A DNA stretch of 64,000 bases from an uncultured Bacteroidales bacterium. Its GTDB lineage: Bacteria > Bacteroidota > Bacteroidia > Bacteroidales > Muribaculaceae. The notes beneath the pieces are model-generated. The model saw only the letters and a list, made by a program, of their open reading frames with translations. It had not been told where the DNA came from and did not search any database. Below are positions 23,383 to 33,434 of the stretch, piece by piece. Within the stretch, counting starts at the first letter, position 1, and each line of letters opens with the position of its first letter. Where the stretch lies: the NCBI GenBank assembly GCA_905210435.1, contig CAJLWO010000001.1, positions 90,253 to 154,252 of the forward strand. Reading direction: 5' to 3'. The position numbers and the translations under genes are program-made.

Positions 23383-23510
23383 CTGCGATGTGATATGTCA
23401 GGTTTGTATTAATAATTAAATCACAAAATTAAATTATAATTGTTATATATTTCGCTTTATTTTACAAATTAATATTTAATAACTTAAGCATATCATTTAT
23501 GGCTGACCAT

Positions 23511-23590
23511 GGAGGGACGCGATTTATCGCGTCCGCGCCGACCGACGGTATTTATACCATGCGGGGGCGGACGCGATAAATCGCGTCCCC
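23511..23590. repeat. GC-rich paired dyad, copy B2
   Basis: GGAGGGACGCGATTTATCGC at 23511 begins one hairpin (ACGCGATTTATCGCGT), and the facing copy ACGCGATAAATCGCGT lies at 23571-23586. TACCATGCGGGGG lies between. It sits 39 bp past the stop of the DUF1735-type lipoprotein and upstream of GH92 within the operon. Confidence 0.75.
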
Positions 23591-23628
23591 ACAAGGTCAA
23601 TCCGATCTTGTGCGTTATTGCTCCGCAA

Positions 23629-24579
23629 TCACTTTTCGAGTTGTTCGGGCTTGAGGGTGTTGGTCTCCTCCATCGTCACCCAGCATGTCTCCGTATTTCC
23701 GTTGAATGTGACGGTATCCTTATAGCGGTAGTTCATGTACAGCATGAGCCAACCCTTCTCGTTGTATTCCCAGTAGTTGCTTTCGGGATTGTCAATCTGT
23801 TCCACCTCGATGCTGCCGTAAGGCTCGATGCTGACTGTGTGGTCATCGTTAAACGTCACTGTCATAGCATAAGTGTCGATTTCCTCGAGTGTCACGTTGT
23901 TGGGCACGTAGGAGTGCGTGCCGGCAAACATTCTTACCCGGTTTTTAGTCAGCGGGGCCACGACGCGGGTCACCGATACACCGCTCGCGTTGTCACCGGC
24001 TGCAAGGCCGAGAGTCTCCACACCGTTCATCTGGTAATAGGTTGTGTGTTCCATCGTGGCGAACTTATTGGCAAGTACCACACGGTACAGCACCTTGTCC
24101 TTGTCGGGGTTGACACGGTGGTCGCTCACCGACTTGATGCGCATCGGGATGATGTAGGTTGAGTCGGGCGACAGTCCGTCAGGATTCACCTTTATAGGTA
24201 TGAGCGAATAATAGTCGGGGCTGTTGGCACTGAGCACCGTGCTGTAGCTTTCGATGGTGTAGTGCGCCGGATTGAGCAGACGTGCGTAGCGCGACTCGTC
24301 GAGGTCGAAGTTGATATAGTTGTAGTCGTCGAGCGCCTGCCGGTACGGCTCTACCTCCACCTTCACATCCTGCGTGATGTGCTCGGTGCCGCCGCAATAT
24401 ATGGTGAGATATCCGTCGGAAGTCTCGCCGAGCTGGTGCACGCTCGAGAATATATGGTCATTGTCGCTCAGCACATAGATGACTTTCTCGTAAAGTTCAC
24501 CCTTGAACTGGTCGTTTTCGTCGCATGCGGTCATAATGGCCGCAGCTGCCATCACTGGTATTATATATTTTATCTTCAT
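23629..24579 (-). CDS. SusE-position surface lipoprotein (DUF1735/BT_3987-type with DUF4361-like C-terminus)
   Basis: A 316-residue outer-membrane lipoprotein. The signal peptide ends in a lipobox (AAAAIMTAC-DEND), and the acidic residues after Cys fit surface export in Bacteroidetes. The N-terminal half (YEKVIYVLSDNDHIFSSVHQ, then VEPYRQALDDYNYINFD) has the pattern of the BT_3987-like DUF1735 domain. The C-terminal half resembles DUF4361. Proteins in this position bind the target glycan and help SusCD. It is 41 bp downstream of susD, and the B2 dyad follows it. Confidence 0.85.
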   Translation of the reverse strand: MKIKYIIPVMAAAAIMTACDENDQFKGELYEKVIYVLSDNDHIFSSVHQLGETSDGYLTIYCGGTEHITQDVKVEVEPYRQALDDYNYINFDLDESRYARLLNPAHYTIESYSTVLSANSPDYYSLIPIKVNPDGLSPDSTYIIPMRIKSVSDHRVNPDKDKVLYRVVLANKFATMEHTTYYQMNGVETLGLAAGDNASGVSVTRVVAPLTKNRVRMFAGTHSYVPNNVTLEEIDTYAMTVTFNDDHTVSIEPYGSIEVEQIDNPESNYWEYNEKGWLMLYMNYRYKDTVTFNGNTETCWVTMEETNTLKPEQLEK

Positions 24580-24620
24580 GATAAGTTGATATTTTTAAGT
24601 TAGTATCCGGCAGTGTAAGA

Positions 24621-26627
24621 TTACCATCCGGGGTTCTGGTCGAGCAGTCTCGATTTTCTGATTTCGTCGCGATGTATCGGCAGGAACACCATCTTCTTGT
24701 CGCATACGCGGTTGCGGTAGTCGGCATGGTTGACAACCGTGCGCGAGTAGAATCCGTTAGCGGCCGCCTCGACATTCATGCCGGTGATGGGAAAGCTTTC
24801 CTCCTCCTCGAGGGTGCCCCAGCGGCGCAGGTCGTAGAAACGACGGCCCTCGGCGAAGAACTCGATGAAACGCTCGTGGCGTATCTGCTTCTCAAATGAC
24901 TCCTCGTCGTTGTATTCGTCGGCTTCGATTGCCGGCTGGCCGGAGCGGAAACGTATCTGGTTGAAATAGAACACGGCGTCGTCAAGATCGGATGCCCTTG
25001 AGAGCGTGTAGGTCTGTCCCGAGGGAAGCTCCACGGTATGCGTGCCGGTCAGGTGGTTGACAGCTTCGGCATACGACAGCAGTATCTCGGCGTAGCGTAT
25101 GATGGGGAATGTCTTGCCCGTGCGGGTAGAGCCGTCGCCGTTGTACCAGTTGTCCTCCGGATGTATATATTTCTTGAGCACATATCCGGTGGCGCAGTAG
25201 TTGCGGGGTTCTGCAATTGCCTTATCCTTGCCCGCGTTGCCGCCGTTGTAGTACCATACGGTCTGCTGACGGAAGTTATTGTTGTTGCATGATGTGGCGG
25301 GCCAGTAGCAGCCGTTGTAGCCCACGCAGGCGTAGAAACGCATCTCGCGGTTTACATACATGTTGTAGGTGCCGCGGAGCACACGGTAGCCCGAGAAATA
25401 GGTGAGCACGCGCGAGTTGCCGGTCTCGGAGTATTCGCCTGTCTGGCGCGCCTCCTCTATTGTCTTGCCGTCGCGCATGCGATACTCGTCGACCACCTTC
25501 TGCGGCACGCACATACTGTTGTATCCACCCATGTAGATGGGGAACGACTGGCGGGTGAACTCCTGTATCGAGCCTGACTGCTTGCCCCAGATAAGCTCCT
25601 TGTTCTGCACGGCGTAGGTGGTGCCGTTGAACATATTGGCATACGATTTCAGCGGGTCTATGTCGCCTGCTCCGTAGGGGAATGCGGCATCTGACACGGT
25701 GGGGGGCAGTGTGGGAGTGGCGGCGGTGGCGTCGCCGGCGTCGGCCGATACGCGCTCTACGGTATGTATCTGATACCGGTTCATGTCGATGACACGGCGG
25801 CATGCGGCGGCAGCGAGAGCCCATTTACGCTCGTCGTAAGTCTGGCTCACGTAGGGGGTGCCGTCGGTCGAGCGGTTCCAGCCGGCGAAATAGCGGGTGG
25901 CCGAGGGGCCGCCGTTGAACGAAGGCGATGCCGCATGCAGACGCACGCGGGCAATGATTGCGTATGCGGCGCCGCGTGTCGGGCGTCCGAAGTTGGCTAT
26001 GTCGACATCGGCGGGTATGAACTGGGCGGCAGTCTCAAGCTCGTCGCAGATATAATCCACGGTCTCATCGTAGGTGGCTCGCGAACGTGCGTAGTAGCTT
26101 GCCTCCTCGTTGTTGTCGAGAATATCGTCGCCGAGTATCACTGCGGGGCCGTAGTTCATCAGGATGATGTAGTAGGAGTAGCCGCGGAGGAAGTGTGCAT
26201 AGCCCACAATCTCGGAGCGCTGCACGGTCGACAGGTCCTTGCATTCGTTGATGCGTGCCAGGATGGTGTTGGCCTTGCGGATTGCCTTGTAGCAGCTGGG
26301 CCACGAGTTCATGCCACGCAGGTCGGCGGGCGACACGAGTCCGAGTGTCAGCGCCTTGCCGTGGAACAGGCCGTAGTCGTTGAGCGTGAATATCTCGTCG
26401 GTTCCGGTCTCGCCCGGCATCACGTCGTTGCCGAAGATAGCGCTCTCGTCGGGGAGCTCTCCGGCTGCTCCCCACAGGTATTTCTCGAGATACTGACGGT
26501 TGACGAACACCGAGTCATACTTCAGCGTATCGTCGAAATAGCCGTCGACATCAAGGTAGTTGCACGAAGGAGTGAACAGGCAGTATCCTGCCACTGCTAA
26601 CGGTATTAATGCTTTATATAGTTTCAT
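24621..26627 (-). CDS. SusD/RagB-family surface glycan-binding lipoprotein
   Basis: Outer-membrane lipoprotein that forms the lid of the SusC channel, about 668 residues. I use ATG 26627 (MKLYKALIPLAVAGYCLF); a GTG at 26636 is also in frame. The lipobox is FTPSC followed by NYLDVDGYFDD. The helical TPR core includes WPSCYKAIRKANTILARI. The C-terminal signature RHERFIEFFAEGRRFYDLRRWG ends the SusD domain. It starts 12 bp after susC, so expression is coupled. It is long for the family (usual about 500-600), with extra loops around residues 230-330 that may shape the ligand site. Confidence 0.95.
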   Translation of the reverse strand: MKLYKALIPLAVAGYCLFTPSCNYLDVDGYFDDTLKYDSVFVNRQYLEKYLWGAAGELPDESAIFGNDVMPGETGTDEIFTLNDYGLFHGKALTLGLVSPADLRGMNSWPSCYKAIRKANTILARINECKDLSTVQRSEIVGYAHFLRGYSYYIILMNYGPAVILGDDILDNNEEASYYARSRATYDETVDYICDELETAAQFIPADVDIANFGRPTRGAAYAIIARVRLHAASPSFNGGPSATRYFAGWNRSTDGTPYVSQTYDERKWALAAAACRRVIDMNRYQIHTVERVSADAGDATAATPTLPPTVSDAAFPYGAGDIDPLKSYANMFNGTTYAVQNKELIWGKQSGSIQEFTRQSFPIYMGGYNSMCVPQKVVDEYRMRDGKTIEEARQTGEYSETGNSRVLTYFSGYRVLRGTYNMYVNREMRFYACVGYNGCYWPATSCNNNNFRQQTVWYYNGGNAGKDKAIAEPRNYCATGYVLKKYIHPEDNWYNGDGSTRTGKTFPIIRYAEILLSYAEAVNHLTGTHTVELPSGQTYTLSRASDLDDAVFYFNQIRFRSGQPAIEADEYNDEESFEKQIRHERFIEFFAEGRRFYDLRRWGTLEEEESFPITGMNVEAAANGFYSRTVVNHADYRNRVCDKKMVFLPIHRDEIRKSRLLDQNPGW

Positions 26628-26639
26628 CGTATTCACGGA

Positions 26640-29600
26640 TTAGAAGTTGACATAGAGTTGGAGCGAGAAAGTACGGGGTATCGGGTATGCGCCGCCGTTG
26701 TATTCCGACTGCTCGGGGTCCCAAAGTTTCACGGGGCTCCATACGGCCACGTTGTTGACAACGAACTGCACGTCCATCGAGCTGAGGCCGAGCGAACGGA
26801 GGAACTTGCCGGGAAGCACATGGTAGTTGAGGTTGATTTCCTGCAGGCGCAGGTAGCGGGCGTTGGTGTGCCAGAAGGTTGAGAACTGGTTGTTGTTCTC
26901 GTTACGGCCGTAGCTCAGACGCGGATAGAGAGCGTTGGGATTTTCGGTCGACGGGTCGCCTGAATAGGAGGCGGGGGTCCAGCGGTTGCTCTGGTTGGCC
27001 ACCTGCTGGAGCACGTTGCCGGTCGAACCGTTGTAGAACGGGATATAGCCTTCGCCGCCCGATGTGCCGTTGACGTAGTAGTAGTCGGTGTTGCCCGTAC
27101 CCTTGAACATGATGCCGAGAGTAAGGTTTTTCCAGCGTACCTCACCGCCGAAGCCGTACATCAGCTTGGGATAGTTGGGGTAAGAGAGGGGCACGCGGTC
27201 GTTGTCGTCGACTACGCCGTCGCCGTTGACATCCTTATACTTGATGTCGCCGGCCATGTATGTGCCGAATGTCTGTTTCGGGCTTTGCTTCACATCGAGC
27301 TCGTCGCGGAAAAGGCCGAGCGAGATGAGGCCGCGGAACGCGTTGTTGACATAGCCCGTGTAGTTCTGATAGGGGTAAGGCTGCTCGGCCTGCTCCCAGT
27401 TCTCCACCTTGTTGGCCGAATAGGTGAAGTTACCTCGCACGGTCACCGACCAGTCCTTGCCGAACGACTGCGAGAACGATATGTTGCCGTCGGCGCCGTA
27501 GCTCTTCATGCGGCCCACGTTGCCGAAAGGCATCGACACCAGACCTGCGTAGTCAGGTATCTGCGTACGGCGCTGGTAGATACCGTCGCGGCGGTCCTGG
27601 AAGAAGTCGACAACGAAATCGATTTTGTTGTCCCAAAGGCGGCCTTCGATACCGATGTCAAACTTCTTGGCCTTCTCCCACTGCAGGTTGTTGGCACCTA
27701 CGCGTTCTTCGGTGATATAGCCTACGTTGCTACCCCAGCCGCCGCCGGAGTTGTTGTTGGTCATGAGTGTCAGGTAGGGGAAACGCTCGTCGGTCAGACG
27801 GTCGTTACCTACGAGACCGTACGAACCGCGTATCTTCAGGAAGTTGAGCCAGGGGAGATTGTCGGCCACCCATTTGTACTGTGTGGGCACCCAGCCGGCT
27901 GCTACCGAGGGGAAGAAACCGAAGCGGTGTCCGGCCTGGAAGTTTTCCGAACCGGTGTAACCGAAGTTGGCGTCAAGGAAATAGGTATCGTTGAATCCGT
28001 AGGTCAGTCGGCTTGACACACCCTGGTAACGGATAGGAATTGCATACATGCTCCGCAATGATTCGGGCTTGCTGTCGATATTGCCGTCCATGGTCTGCTG
28101 GCTGCTCATGTAGTAGTACACGAGGGCGCCTACGCGGTGCTTCTGGTTGAAGAGACGATCCCATGTGGCGGTCGCCTCGAAGTGTATCTTGTAGAATTGT
28201 GAATCCTCGTGATTGTATCTTGCCGTCTGGGCGTCGACGCGTTTCACAAGGGCGAGTTCGCCGGTGTATTTACGTGTCGAGGCATAGTACATTTCGGGGA
28301 GCACCGAGCGGATTTCGCGGAGGTCTGACTCGTTGTCGTAGGCGGCCTGTGCTCTGACTTTGAGGCCTTCGGTAATCATCGACAGGTCCTGCTTGAGTTC
28401 GAGGGTGGCTTTGCCGCGGTAGTGGCGTATCTTTGTCATACCCGTGTGGTTGAGCATCACATAGGGAGAATAAGCATTGTTTGTGCCGAATGCGGGAAGC
28501 TCGCCCGATGAGTAGCGGGTCGGTATCGTAATCGGAGTCAGGTTGCGGCAGGTGTGCCACAGCGCGTCGGTATTGGCGTTGCCCGGCTCGCTCTTTTCGG
28601 AGATGAAACCGTCGGCACCGAAATAGAGTTGCGTGGTCTTTGTCAGGTTGATATCGAGGTTGGCGCGGTAGTTGAATGTCTGGTAGCCTACATGGGTCGA
28701 GTATTTCGACGATTTGTCCTGCTTGTAGGCGGCGCTTTCATTCTTGTAGCCGAGCGAGAGGAAGTAGCGGGCGAGCGAGCCGCCGCCGCGTGCGTTGACG
28801 TAATAGGTCTGTGTGAGCGAGTTGTCATGAAGGATTTCGTCACGCCAGTTGACATCGGGATAGAGGTCGGGGTCAAGATGGTTCTTGATGAGCGAAAGCT
28901 CGATGTCGGAATAGAGGGGGCTGTTGCCGCGCACTGCGAGCGCCTCGTTGGCAAGGCGCGCATAGTCGTATGAGTTGACGAACTGCGGCATACGGGTGAG
29001 GTGCGAAATCGAGAAGTCGACACGGCCTGTCACCTGCAGCTTGTCGGCCGTACCGCGTTTGGTGGTCACGAGCACTACGCCGTTTGCACCGCGCACACCG
29101 TAGACCGCCGTGGCCGATGCGTCCTTAAGCACCGAGAAGCTCTCGATGTCGGCGGGGTCGAGTTCGCTGAGGTTGCCTTCGAGGCCGTCGATGAGCACAA
29201 GCGCGCTCGAATTGGCGCCGAAGGTGCCGATACCGCGTATCCAGAAGTCGGAGATGTTCTTTCCCGGCTCACCGCTCTTCTGTATTGAAATCACGCCGGG
29301 CACACGGCCGCCGAGCATGTTCTGAAGGTTGGTGGCGGGTGTCTGCAGCTCGTCGACATTGACCGATGTAACAGCGCCGACCACTGAAATCTTGCGCTGT
29401 GTGCCGAGGCCCACCACGACTGCCTCGTCGAGCATCTGGCTCGAAGGCTCCATGTGAATGGTGAGAGGACCGGTCACTTCGTCGGCATCAAACTGCTGCG
29501 TAGTATAGCCAAGGCATGATACCACAAGTACATCCTTTTTCTGCACTTTGATTGAGAAGTTACCGTCGATGTCGGTGGTGATACCCACACCGGGACGGTC

Positions 29601-29735
29601 TTTCGGCTGAATTACCACACCGGGAAACGGGTCGTTGAGCTCGTCATAGACCGTTCCGGTCACTGTCACGTCCTGTGCCACGGCGCCAATCGCCATAAAC
29701 AGGCATGTTATGATGAATATTATCCTTTTATCCAT
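26640..29735 (-). CDS. SusC/RagA-family TonB-dependent outer-membrane transporter
   Basis: A 1031-residue TonB-dependent channel for oligosaccharide import. After the signal peptide (cleaved near AVA-QD) comes a carboxypeptidase-regulatory-like domain (about 25-105, VTGTVYDELNDPFPGVV). The plug follows (about 115-230), with FWIRGIGTFGANSSALVLID and YGVRGANGVVLVTTKRG as SusC signatures. The 22-strand barrel ends in SLQLYVNF with a terminal Phe for BAM recognition. There is no N-terminal STN domain, so regulation by an anti-sigma factor is unlikely; the HTCS 9 kb away is the likelier regulator. Confidence 0.96.
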   Translation of the reverse strand: MDKRIIFIITCLFMAIGAVAQDVTVTGTVYDELNDPFPGVVIQPKDRPGVGITTDIDGNFSIKVQKKDVLVVSCLGYTTQQFDADEVTGPLTIHMEPSSQMLDEAVVVGLGTQRKISVVGAVTSVNVDELQTPATNLQNMLGGRVPGVISIQKSGEPGKNISDFWIRGIGTFGANSSALVLIDGLEGNLSELDPADIESFSVLKDASATAVYGVRGANGVVLVTTKRGTADKLQVTGRVDFSISHLTRMPQFVNSYDYARLANEALAVRGNSPLYSDIELSLIKNHLDPDLYPDVNWRDEILHDNSLTQTYYVNARGGGSLARYFLSLGYKNESAAYKQDKSSKYSTHVGYQTFNYRANLDINLTKTTQLYFGADGFISEKSEPGNANTDALWHTCRNLTPITIPTRYSSGELPAFGTNNAYSPYVMLNHTGMTKIRHYRGKATLELKQDLSMITEGLKVRAQAAYDNESDLREIRSVLPEMYYASTRKYTGELALVKRVDAQTARYNHEDSQFYKIHFEATATWDRLFNQKHRVGALVYYYMSSQQTMDGNIDSKPESLRSMYAIPIRYQGVSSRLTYGFNDTYFLDANFGYTGSENFQAGHRFGFFPSVAAGWVPTQYKWVADNLPWLNFLKIRGSYGLVGNDRLTDERFPYLTLMTNNNSGGGWGSNVGYITEERVGANNLQWEKAKKFDIGIEGRLWDNKIDFVVDFFQDRRDGIYQRRTQIPDYAGLVSMPFGNVGRMKSYGADGNISFSQSFGKDWSVTVRGNFTYSANKVENWEQAEQPYPYQNYTGYVNNAFRGLISLGLFRDELDVKQSPKQTFGTYMAGDIKYKDVNGDGVVDDNDRVPLSYPNYPKLMYGFGGEVRWKNLTLGIMFKGTGNTDYYYVNGTSGGEGYIPFYNGSTGNVLQQVANQSNRWTPASYSGDPSTENPNALYPRLSYGRNENNNQFSTFWHTNARYLRLQEINLNYHVLPGKFLRSLGLSSMDVQFVVNNVAVWSPVKLWDPEQSEYNGGAYPIPRTFSLQLYVNF

Positions 29736-29759
29736 TGCTGTTTGATTTTGTCAGGTTTG

Positions 29760-31088
29760 TTATTCGATGGCAAGACGGCGGATGCACTGGTTTTCAAAGT
29801 CGCCGATATAGATGATGCCATCCTTGTTGATACATACGCCGAAGGGACGGTTGAAAAGTGCCTCGTCGGGTGCGCCGTCCTGATAGCCGGCTTCGCCGGG
29901 AATACCGATTACTGTGCTCACCTTTCCGTCGGGGGTCACCTTGCGGATGCAGTGGTTGTTGGTGTCGGCGATGTACATGTCGTCGTTCTCGTCAAGGATA
30001 AGCTGGCGCGGCTCGTTGAACATGGCCGACGCACCGTTACCGTCGATATAGCCCGACTGCGACGAGATGCCTGCGATAAGCTCATGCTTTCCTGTAAGGA
30101 TGTCGTACGAGTAGATGCAATGGTTGTTGGTGTAGGCCAGATAGAGCATGGTGGGGTTCTTCGTACTGAAGGTCATGTAGGCGTCGGAGCCATTCATAAG
30201 ACCGTTGTCGACCTGAGTGGTAAGTCCTGATTCCGGATCGAAACGGTAAAGGATTCCGTTCTTCGGACGTACGTACATGTAGCCGTCATACTTGCACATG
30301 GCAAATGAATGCTTGAAGTCGAATGTCAGTGTCTGGCCGGTGTTGGGCTTAAGCGACTGCTTCATCGGGCTCCACATGTTGTCCGACGACATTGTCCAGT
30401 ACTCCAGTCCGTTGTCGGTCGGGATATACACTGTCTTGCCGTCGTCGAGCATACAGGGCTGGTTGAGGGGCGCGCCGGTGTCGGGGATAAGGATTTTGCT
30501 GAAATCCTCGTCCTCGTTGACCATCATCACCTTGTTATTGTTGTAGTAGCTGTTGCGGTTGCGCAGCGACGCGAAAATATTGTTGTCGTTGTCGACCGCG
30601 AGATAGGTCACGGGGGGCATAGAGGTCTGTGCCAGGTTGCCGGTGACGGGGTCGTCGGGAGCGTCCTTCATGCCGCACACCGTCGTCACCACGGTCTGTA
30701 TCTTGTATTTGAACGTTACGGGATATTCAGCACGGTGCCCGTCGACAACAACCGCCACCTTGCAGTCTATGATATTGTCGGCATCGCCTTCGCCCGGCTT
30801 GCGCGGACAGATGGCGTATATCTGGTCGCCGACCGAGCTTACTACCGCCGCAGGCCGCTCATTGACAAGGACCTGTATCTTGGAAACATCGGTTCCGAAA
30901 TTCGAACCGTTAAGTATCAGTTTGGTAGCCACGCCACCCTCGGTCGGATAGTAGTCGGTGACCTCTACCGGTGCCGACGGGTCATATTCCGTCTTCGGTT
31001 TGTCGTCGTCACCACACGATTGCAGTCCCGCCATCATTGCCATGAGGCCGACCGCAACCGACAGTCTGTAATAGCTAAGTTTTTTCAT
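29760..31088 (-). CDS. IPT/TIG and NHL-repeat surface lipoprotein
   Basis: A 442-residue lipoprotein. I use ATG 31088 (MKKLSYYRLSVAVGLMAMM); the upstream extension overlaps the previous gene. The lipobox is AGLQSC followed by GDDDKPK. An IPT/TIG Ig-like domain (VTDYYPTEGGVATKLILNGS) spans about 35-120. An NHL beta-propeller follows, with repeats such as EPRQLILDENDDMYIADTNN and RPFGVCINKDGIIYIGDFEN. It lies between the alpha-galactosidase-like gene and susC. Such proteins recur beside SusCD genes and are thought to be surface glycan-binding proteins; binding here is inferred. Confidence 0.85.
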   Translation of the reverse strand: MKKLSYYRLSVAVGLMAMMAGLQSCGDDDKPKTEYDPSAPVEVTDYYPTEGGVATKLILNGSNFGTDVSKIQVLVNERPAAVVSSVGDQIYAICPRKPGEGDADNIIDCKVAVVVDGHRAEYPVTFKYKIQTVVTTVCGMKDAPDDPVTGNLAQTSMPPVTYLAVDNDNNIFASLRNRNSYYNNNKVMMVNEDEDFSKILIPDTGAPLNQPCMLDDGKTVYIPTDNGLEYWTMSSDNMWSPMKQSLKPNTGQTLTFDFKHSFAMCKYDGYMYVRPKNGILYRFDPESGLTTQVDNGLMNGSDAYMTFSTKNPTMLYLAYTNNHCIYSYDILTGKHELIAGISSQSGYIDGNGASAMFNEPRQLILDENDDMYIADTNNHCIRKVTPDGKVSTVIGIPGEAGYQDGAPDEALFNRPFGVCINKDGIIYIGDFENQCIRRLAIE

Positions 31089-31177
31089 TATGGTAATATG
31101 TTGGTTTATTTTATGATAGATTGTAGCAGTGCTTGGAGTCCTCGGAGCTCTCAGAGTGCTTGGAGAGCTCCGATTGC

Positions 31178-33280
31178 TCACTTCTTGTAGAGCCTGAACA
31201 GCTTGGCCTGATTGTAGGGAAGCTCGTATTTAAGTCCGCGGGAATCGATTTCCACCTTTTTGTCAAACCATATCTCCTTGCTGCGGTCCATATCCACTTT
31301 GCCGGCGTCGATACCGAGCGTCGACAGGTCGAGCCAGCCGCTCTTCGTAGCCTCCTCGTAGTTGAAATAGGCTATGTACCAGGAGTCGTCAGTCTCGAGA
31401 TAGAACAGGTCTATCGAATTGTTCCTGCCGTGAAGCAGGTGCCCGTAGGCGGGACGGAACGAACGGCCGAGGTTGATGGCCTCGTTTATCTCGGGGTTGG
31501 TGAAATATTTTTTCGCTTTCTCCTGCGATGCCGCCGTGCCTATATAGTTGCCTGCGGTCGAAAGATTGTCGCCCATCATGCAGTAGCCGGTGCACACACC
31601 CGATGTCATTCGCGACATGTTCTCCGCGTCGCTGCGGTCGCCCATCACAAGATGGTCGGGGTCGTTGTAGCTGTACACGCGGTCGAGCCACCAGCCGAAC
31701 GACAGGCTGTTCATCATATAGCTCGTGTGCCACATCTCGCCCCACGCGTCGCAACTGATGCGGCGTGCGTTGGCATACTGCGCGGGAAACAGCGGGGAGA
31801 TTGACAGCACGATGAACATATCGTCGCCGCAACGTTCGGCGAAATGCTTCATGCCGTAGTTGTAGGCCTGTATGCCGGTGGTGATGTCCTTGTTGTAGAA
31901 GCCGTCGGCCTCGCAGCTGCCGTGGTTGAGGAAGTCAAGCTTTATATATTTGATACCCATCGCCTTGAAACGGTCGATCTGATAGTTCATCAGCGAAAGT
32001 GTACCCGGGTGGGTCGGATCAAGGCGGCTTGTTTTCTTGCCGTTGACATAAAGCAGGGCATCGCCGTAGTAATATCCGTTGTTGCCCTCAATCGGGTCGC
32101 TGTCGCTGTGCGTCCAGTTGGAGAAAGGAGTGGTATATATGCCCGGAATCTGGCCGTTGGCGCGGCAACGGTTGCAGAAATCCTCAAGCTCATCCCAATT
32201 GAGATTGCCCCAATATGAGTCAAGACCTATAAACACCACATTATCAGGGGCGAAGTTGCCGTGTCCCTGGATATTTTCCTTCACGAAATCGGATACCGAC
32301 AGCACCCCTTCGTAGTTGACATGCGTAGCCATGCCGCCCCAACTGTTCCAGCCGAACGGTGTCGGACCGTCCCACGGACGTTTGGGCGCGTACACATTGT
32401 TGACTTCGCCGTAGGTCTCCATGCCGGTGCGCCAGTCGTCGAAAAGGCCGACAAGGAAACGTGCCGACTTCACTTCGGTGCCGCTCAGGCTTCCGTGCTC
32501 CATCAGATAGCCGTTATACTCGTCGCGGGTGGCCGCATGCGTCACGCCGCTGAAGCATTCCAGACGCGATATGTAGCTTTGCGTCATGGGGCTGCCGGTC
32601 ACTCTCACCGCCGACTTCCAGTTGTCGTGCTCCACCGACCCCACGACAAGCCCTTTCCGGGTGTTGCCGTTGAATATCGAAGTGACCTCAAACGAAATCG
32701 AGTCGCGCGGTATGCGGCCGATAGCGGCCTTGTCCTGCGCCGTGCAGCCGAGCGTGTGCGAGCCGTAGGTCACAAATCCGTCGTTGTCAAACGGCACCGT
32801 CAGGAAGCGGTTGCTGTTGTCGGCGGGGAGAAACAGGTTATGCTCCGTGGTATAGACCGGAGCGATATAGTTCGATTTTATCTTTGAGTCCGATTTCAGT
32901 GTCACCTCGGTCAGGAAGTAATCCCTGTCGGTAAACATGAAGAATGTCTGGTCGACGGCCGGCATACCGCCGCCGGTCGTGTAACTGATGGTATAGGCAT
33001 GCGCGTCGCCCGCCTTGTCAGCCACCGCGGTGTCGCTGATACTTGCCGCCGTGTAGTCCGACGTGTCATACACTTCGCCGTTGTACTTGAAGCGCACCGA
33101 CACGCCCGACAGCACGTCGCTGCCCTCTTTGGCGAAAGTCACTTTCTTGCTGTCAGGGTCGAGACTGATGGCCCATTTGCCGCATTCGATTTTTTCGGCC
33201 TGTGCCGTCTGCACGGCACCCGAAGCAATCACGATAACTGCGGCGGTGAGCGTCTTTAGTTTTCCGATATTATTCATCAT
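31178..33280 (-). CDS. Clan GH-D alpha-galactosidase-like glycoside hydrolase (GH27/GH36 related)
   Basis: Exported retaining hydrolase, about 700 residues. I use ATG 33280 (MMNNIGKLKTLTAAVIVIAS), a signal peptide ending AQA. The N-terminal beta-sandwich (about 30-290) is followed by a TIM barrel starting PFGWNSWGG near residue 310. The nucleophile is the Asp of YIKLDFLNHGS, and the acid/base is the Asp of RISCDAWGEMWH. Both fit clan GH-D. The C-terminal strand domain ends YNQAKLFRLYKK. The family is either GH27 or a GH36-like branch; alpha-galactosidase is the most likely activity, alpha-N-acetylgalactosaminidase is possible. It is the first gene of the SusCD operon. Confidence 0.8.
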   Translation of the reverse strand: MMNNIGKLKTLTAAVIVIASGAVQTAQAEKIECGKWAISLDPDSKKVTFAKEGSDVLSGVSVRFKYNGEVYDTSDYTAASISDTAVADKAGDAHAYTISYTTGGGMPAVDQTFFMFTDRDYFLTEVTLKSDSKIKSNYIAPVYTTEHNLFLPADNSNRFLTVPFDNDGFVTYGSHTLGCTAQDKAAIGRIPRDSISFEVTSIFNGNTRKGLVVGSVEHDNWKSAVRVTGSPMTQSYISRLECFSGVTHAATRDEYNGYLMEHGSLSGTEVKSARFLVGLFDDWRTGMETYGEVNNVYAPKRPWDGPTPFGWNSWGGMATHVNYEGVLSVSDFVKENIQGHGNFAPDNVVFIGLDSYWGNLNWDELEDFCNRCRANGQIPGIYTTPFSNWTHSDSDPIEGNNGYYYGDALLYVNGKKTSRLDPTHPGTLSLMNYQIDRFKAMGIKYIKLDFLNHGSCEADGFYNKDITTGIQAYNYGMKHFAERCGDDMFIVLSISPLFPAQYANARRISCDAWGEMWHTSYMMNSLSFGWWLDRVYSYNDPDHLVMGDRSDAENMSRMTSGVCTGYCMMGDNLSTAGNYIGTAASQEKAKKYFTNPEINEAINLGRSFRPAYGHLLHGRNNSIDLFYLETDDSWYIAYFNYEEATKSGWLDLSTLGIDAGKVDMDRSKEIWFDKKVEIDSRGLKYELPYNQAKLFRLYKK

Positions 33281-33360
33281 AAGGTAAGATGGTATTCTGA
33301 TGATGGTTTGTTGGTACAGATTTGTCAGCACTGTCTTGCAATATCCGGGCTAAGCCCGAA

Positions 33361-33426
33361 GGCATGCCCCGTCAATAATCGGGATAGCGTGAGCCGTTAT
33401 CCACTGAGGCGTGCCCCGTTAATATT
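33361..33426 (-). promoter_or_regulatory. Direct repeats in the leader of the SusCD operon
   Basis: GGCATGCCCCGTCAATAAT (33361-33379) and GGCGTGCCCCGTTAATATT (33408-33426) are near-identical 19-bp units with 47-bp periodicity, just downstream of the -7 box on the minus strand. A small GGGCTAAGCCC hairpin is adjacent. They may be regulator sites or leader structure. Confidence 0.4.
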
Positions 33427-33434
33427 GATTAACG

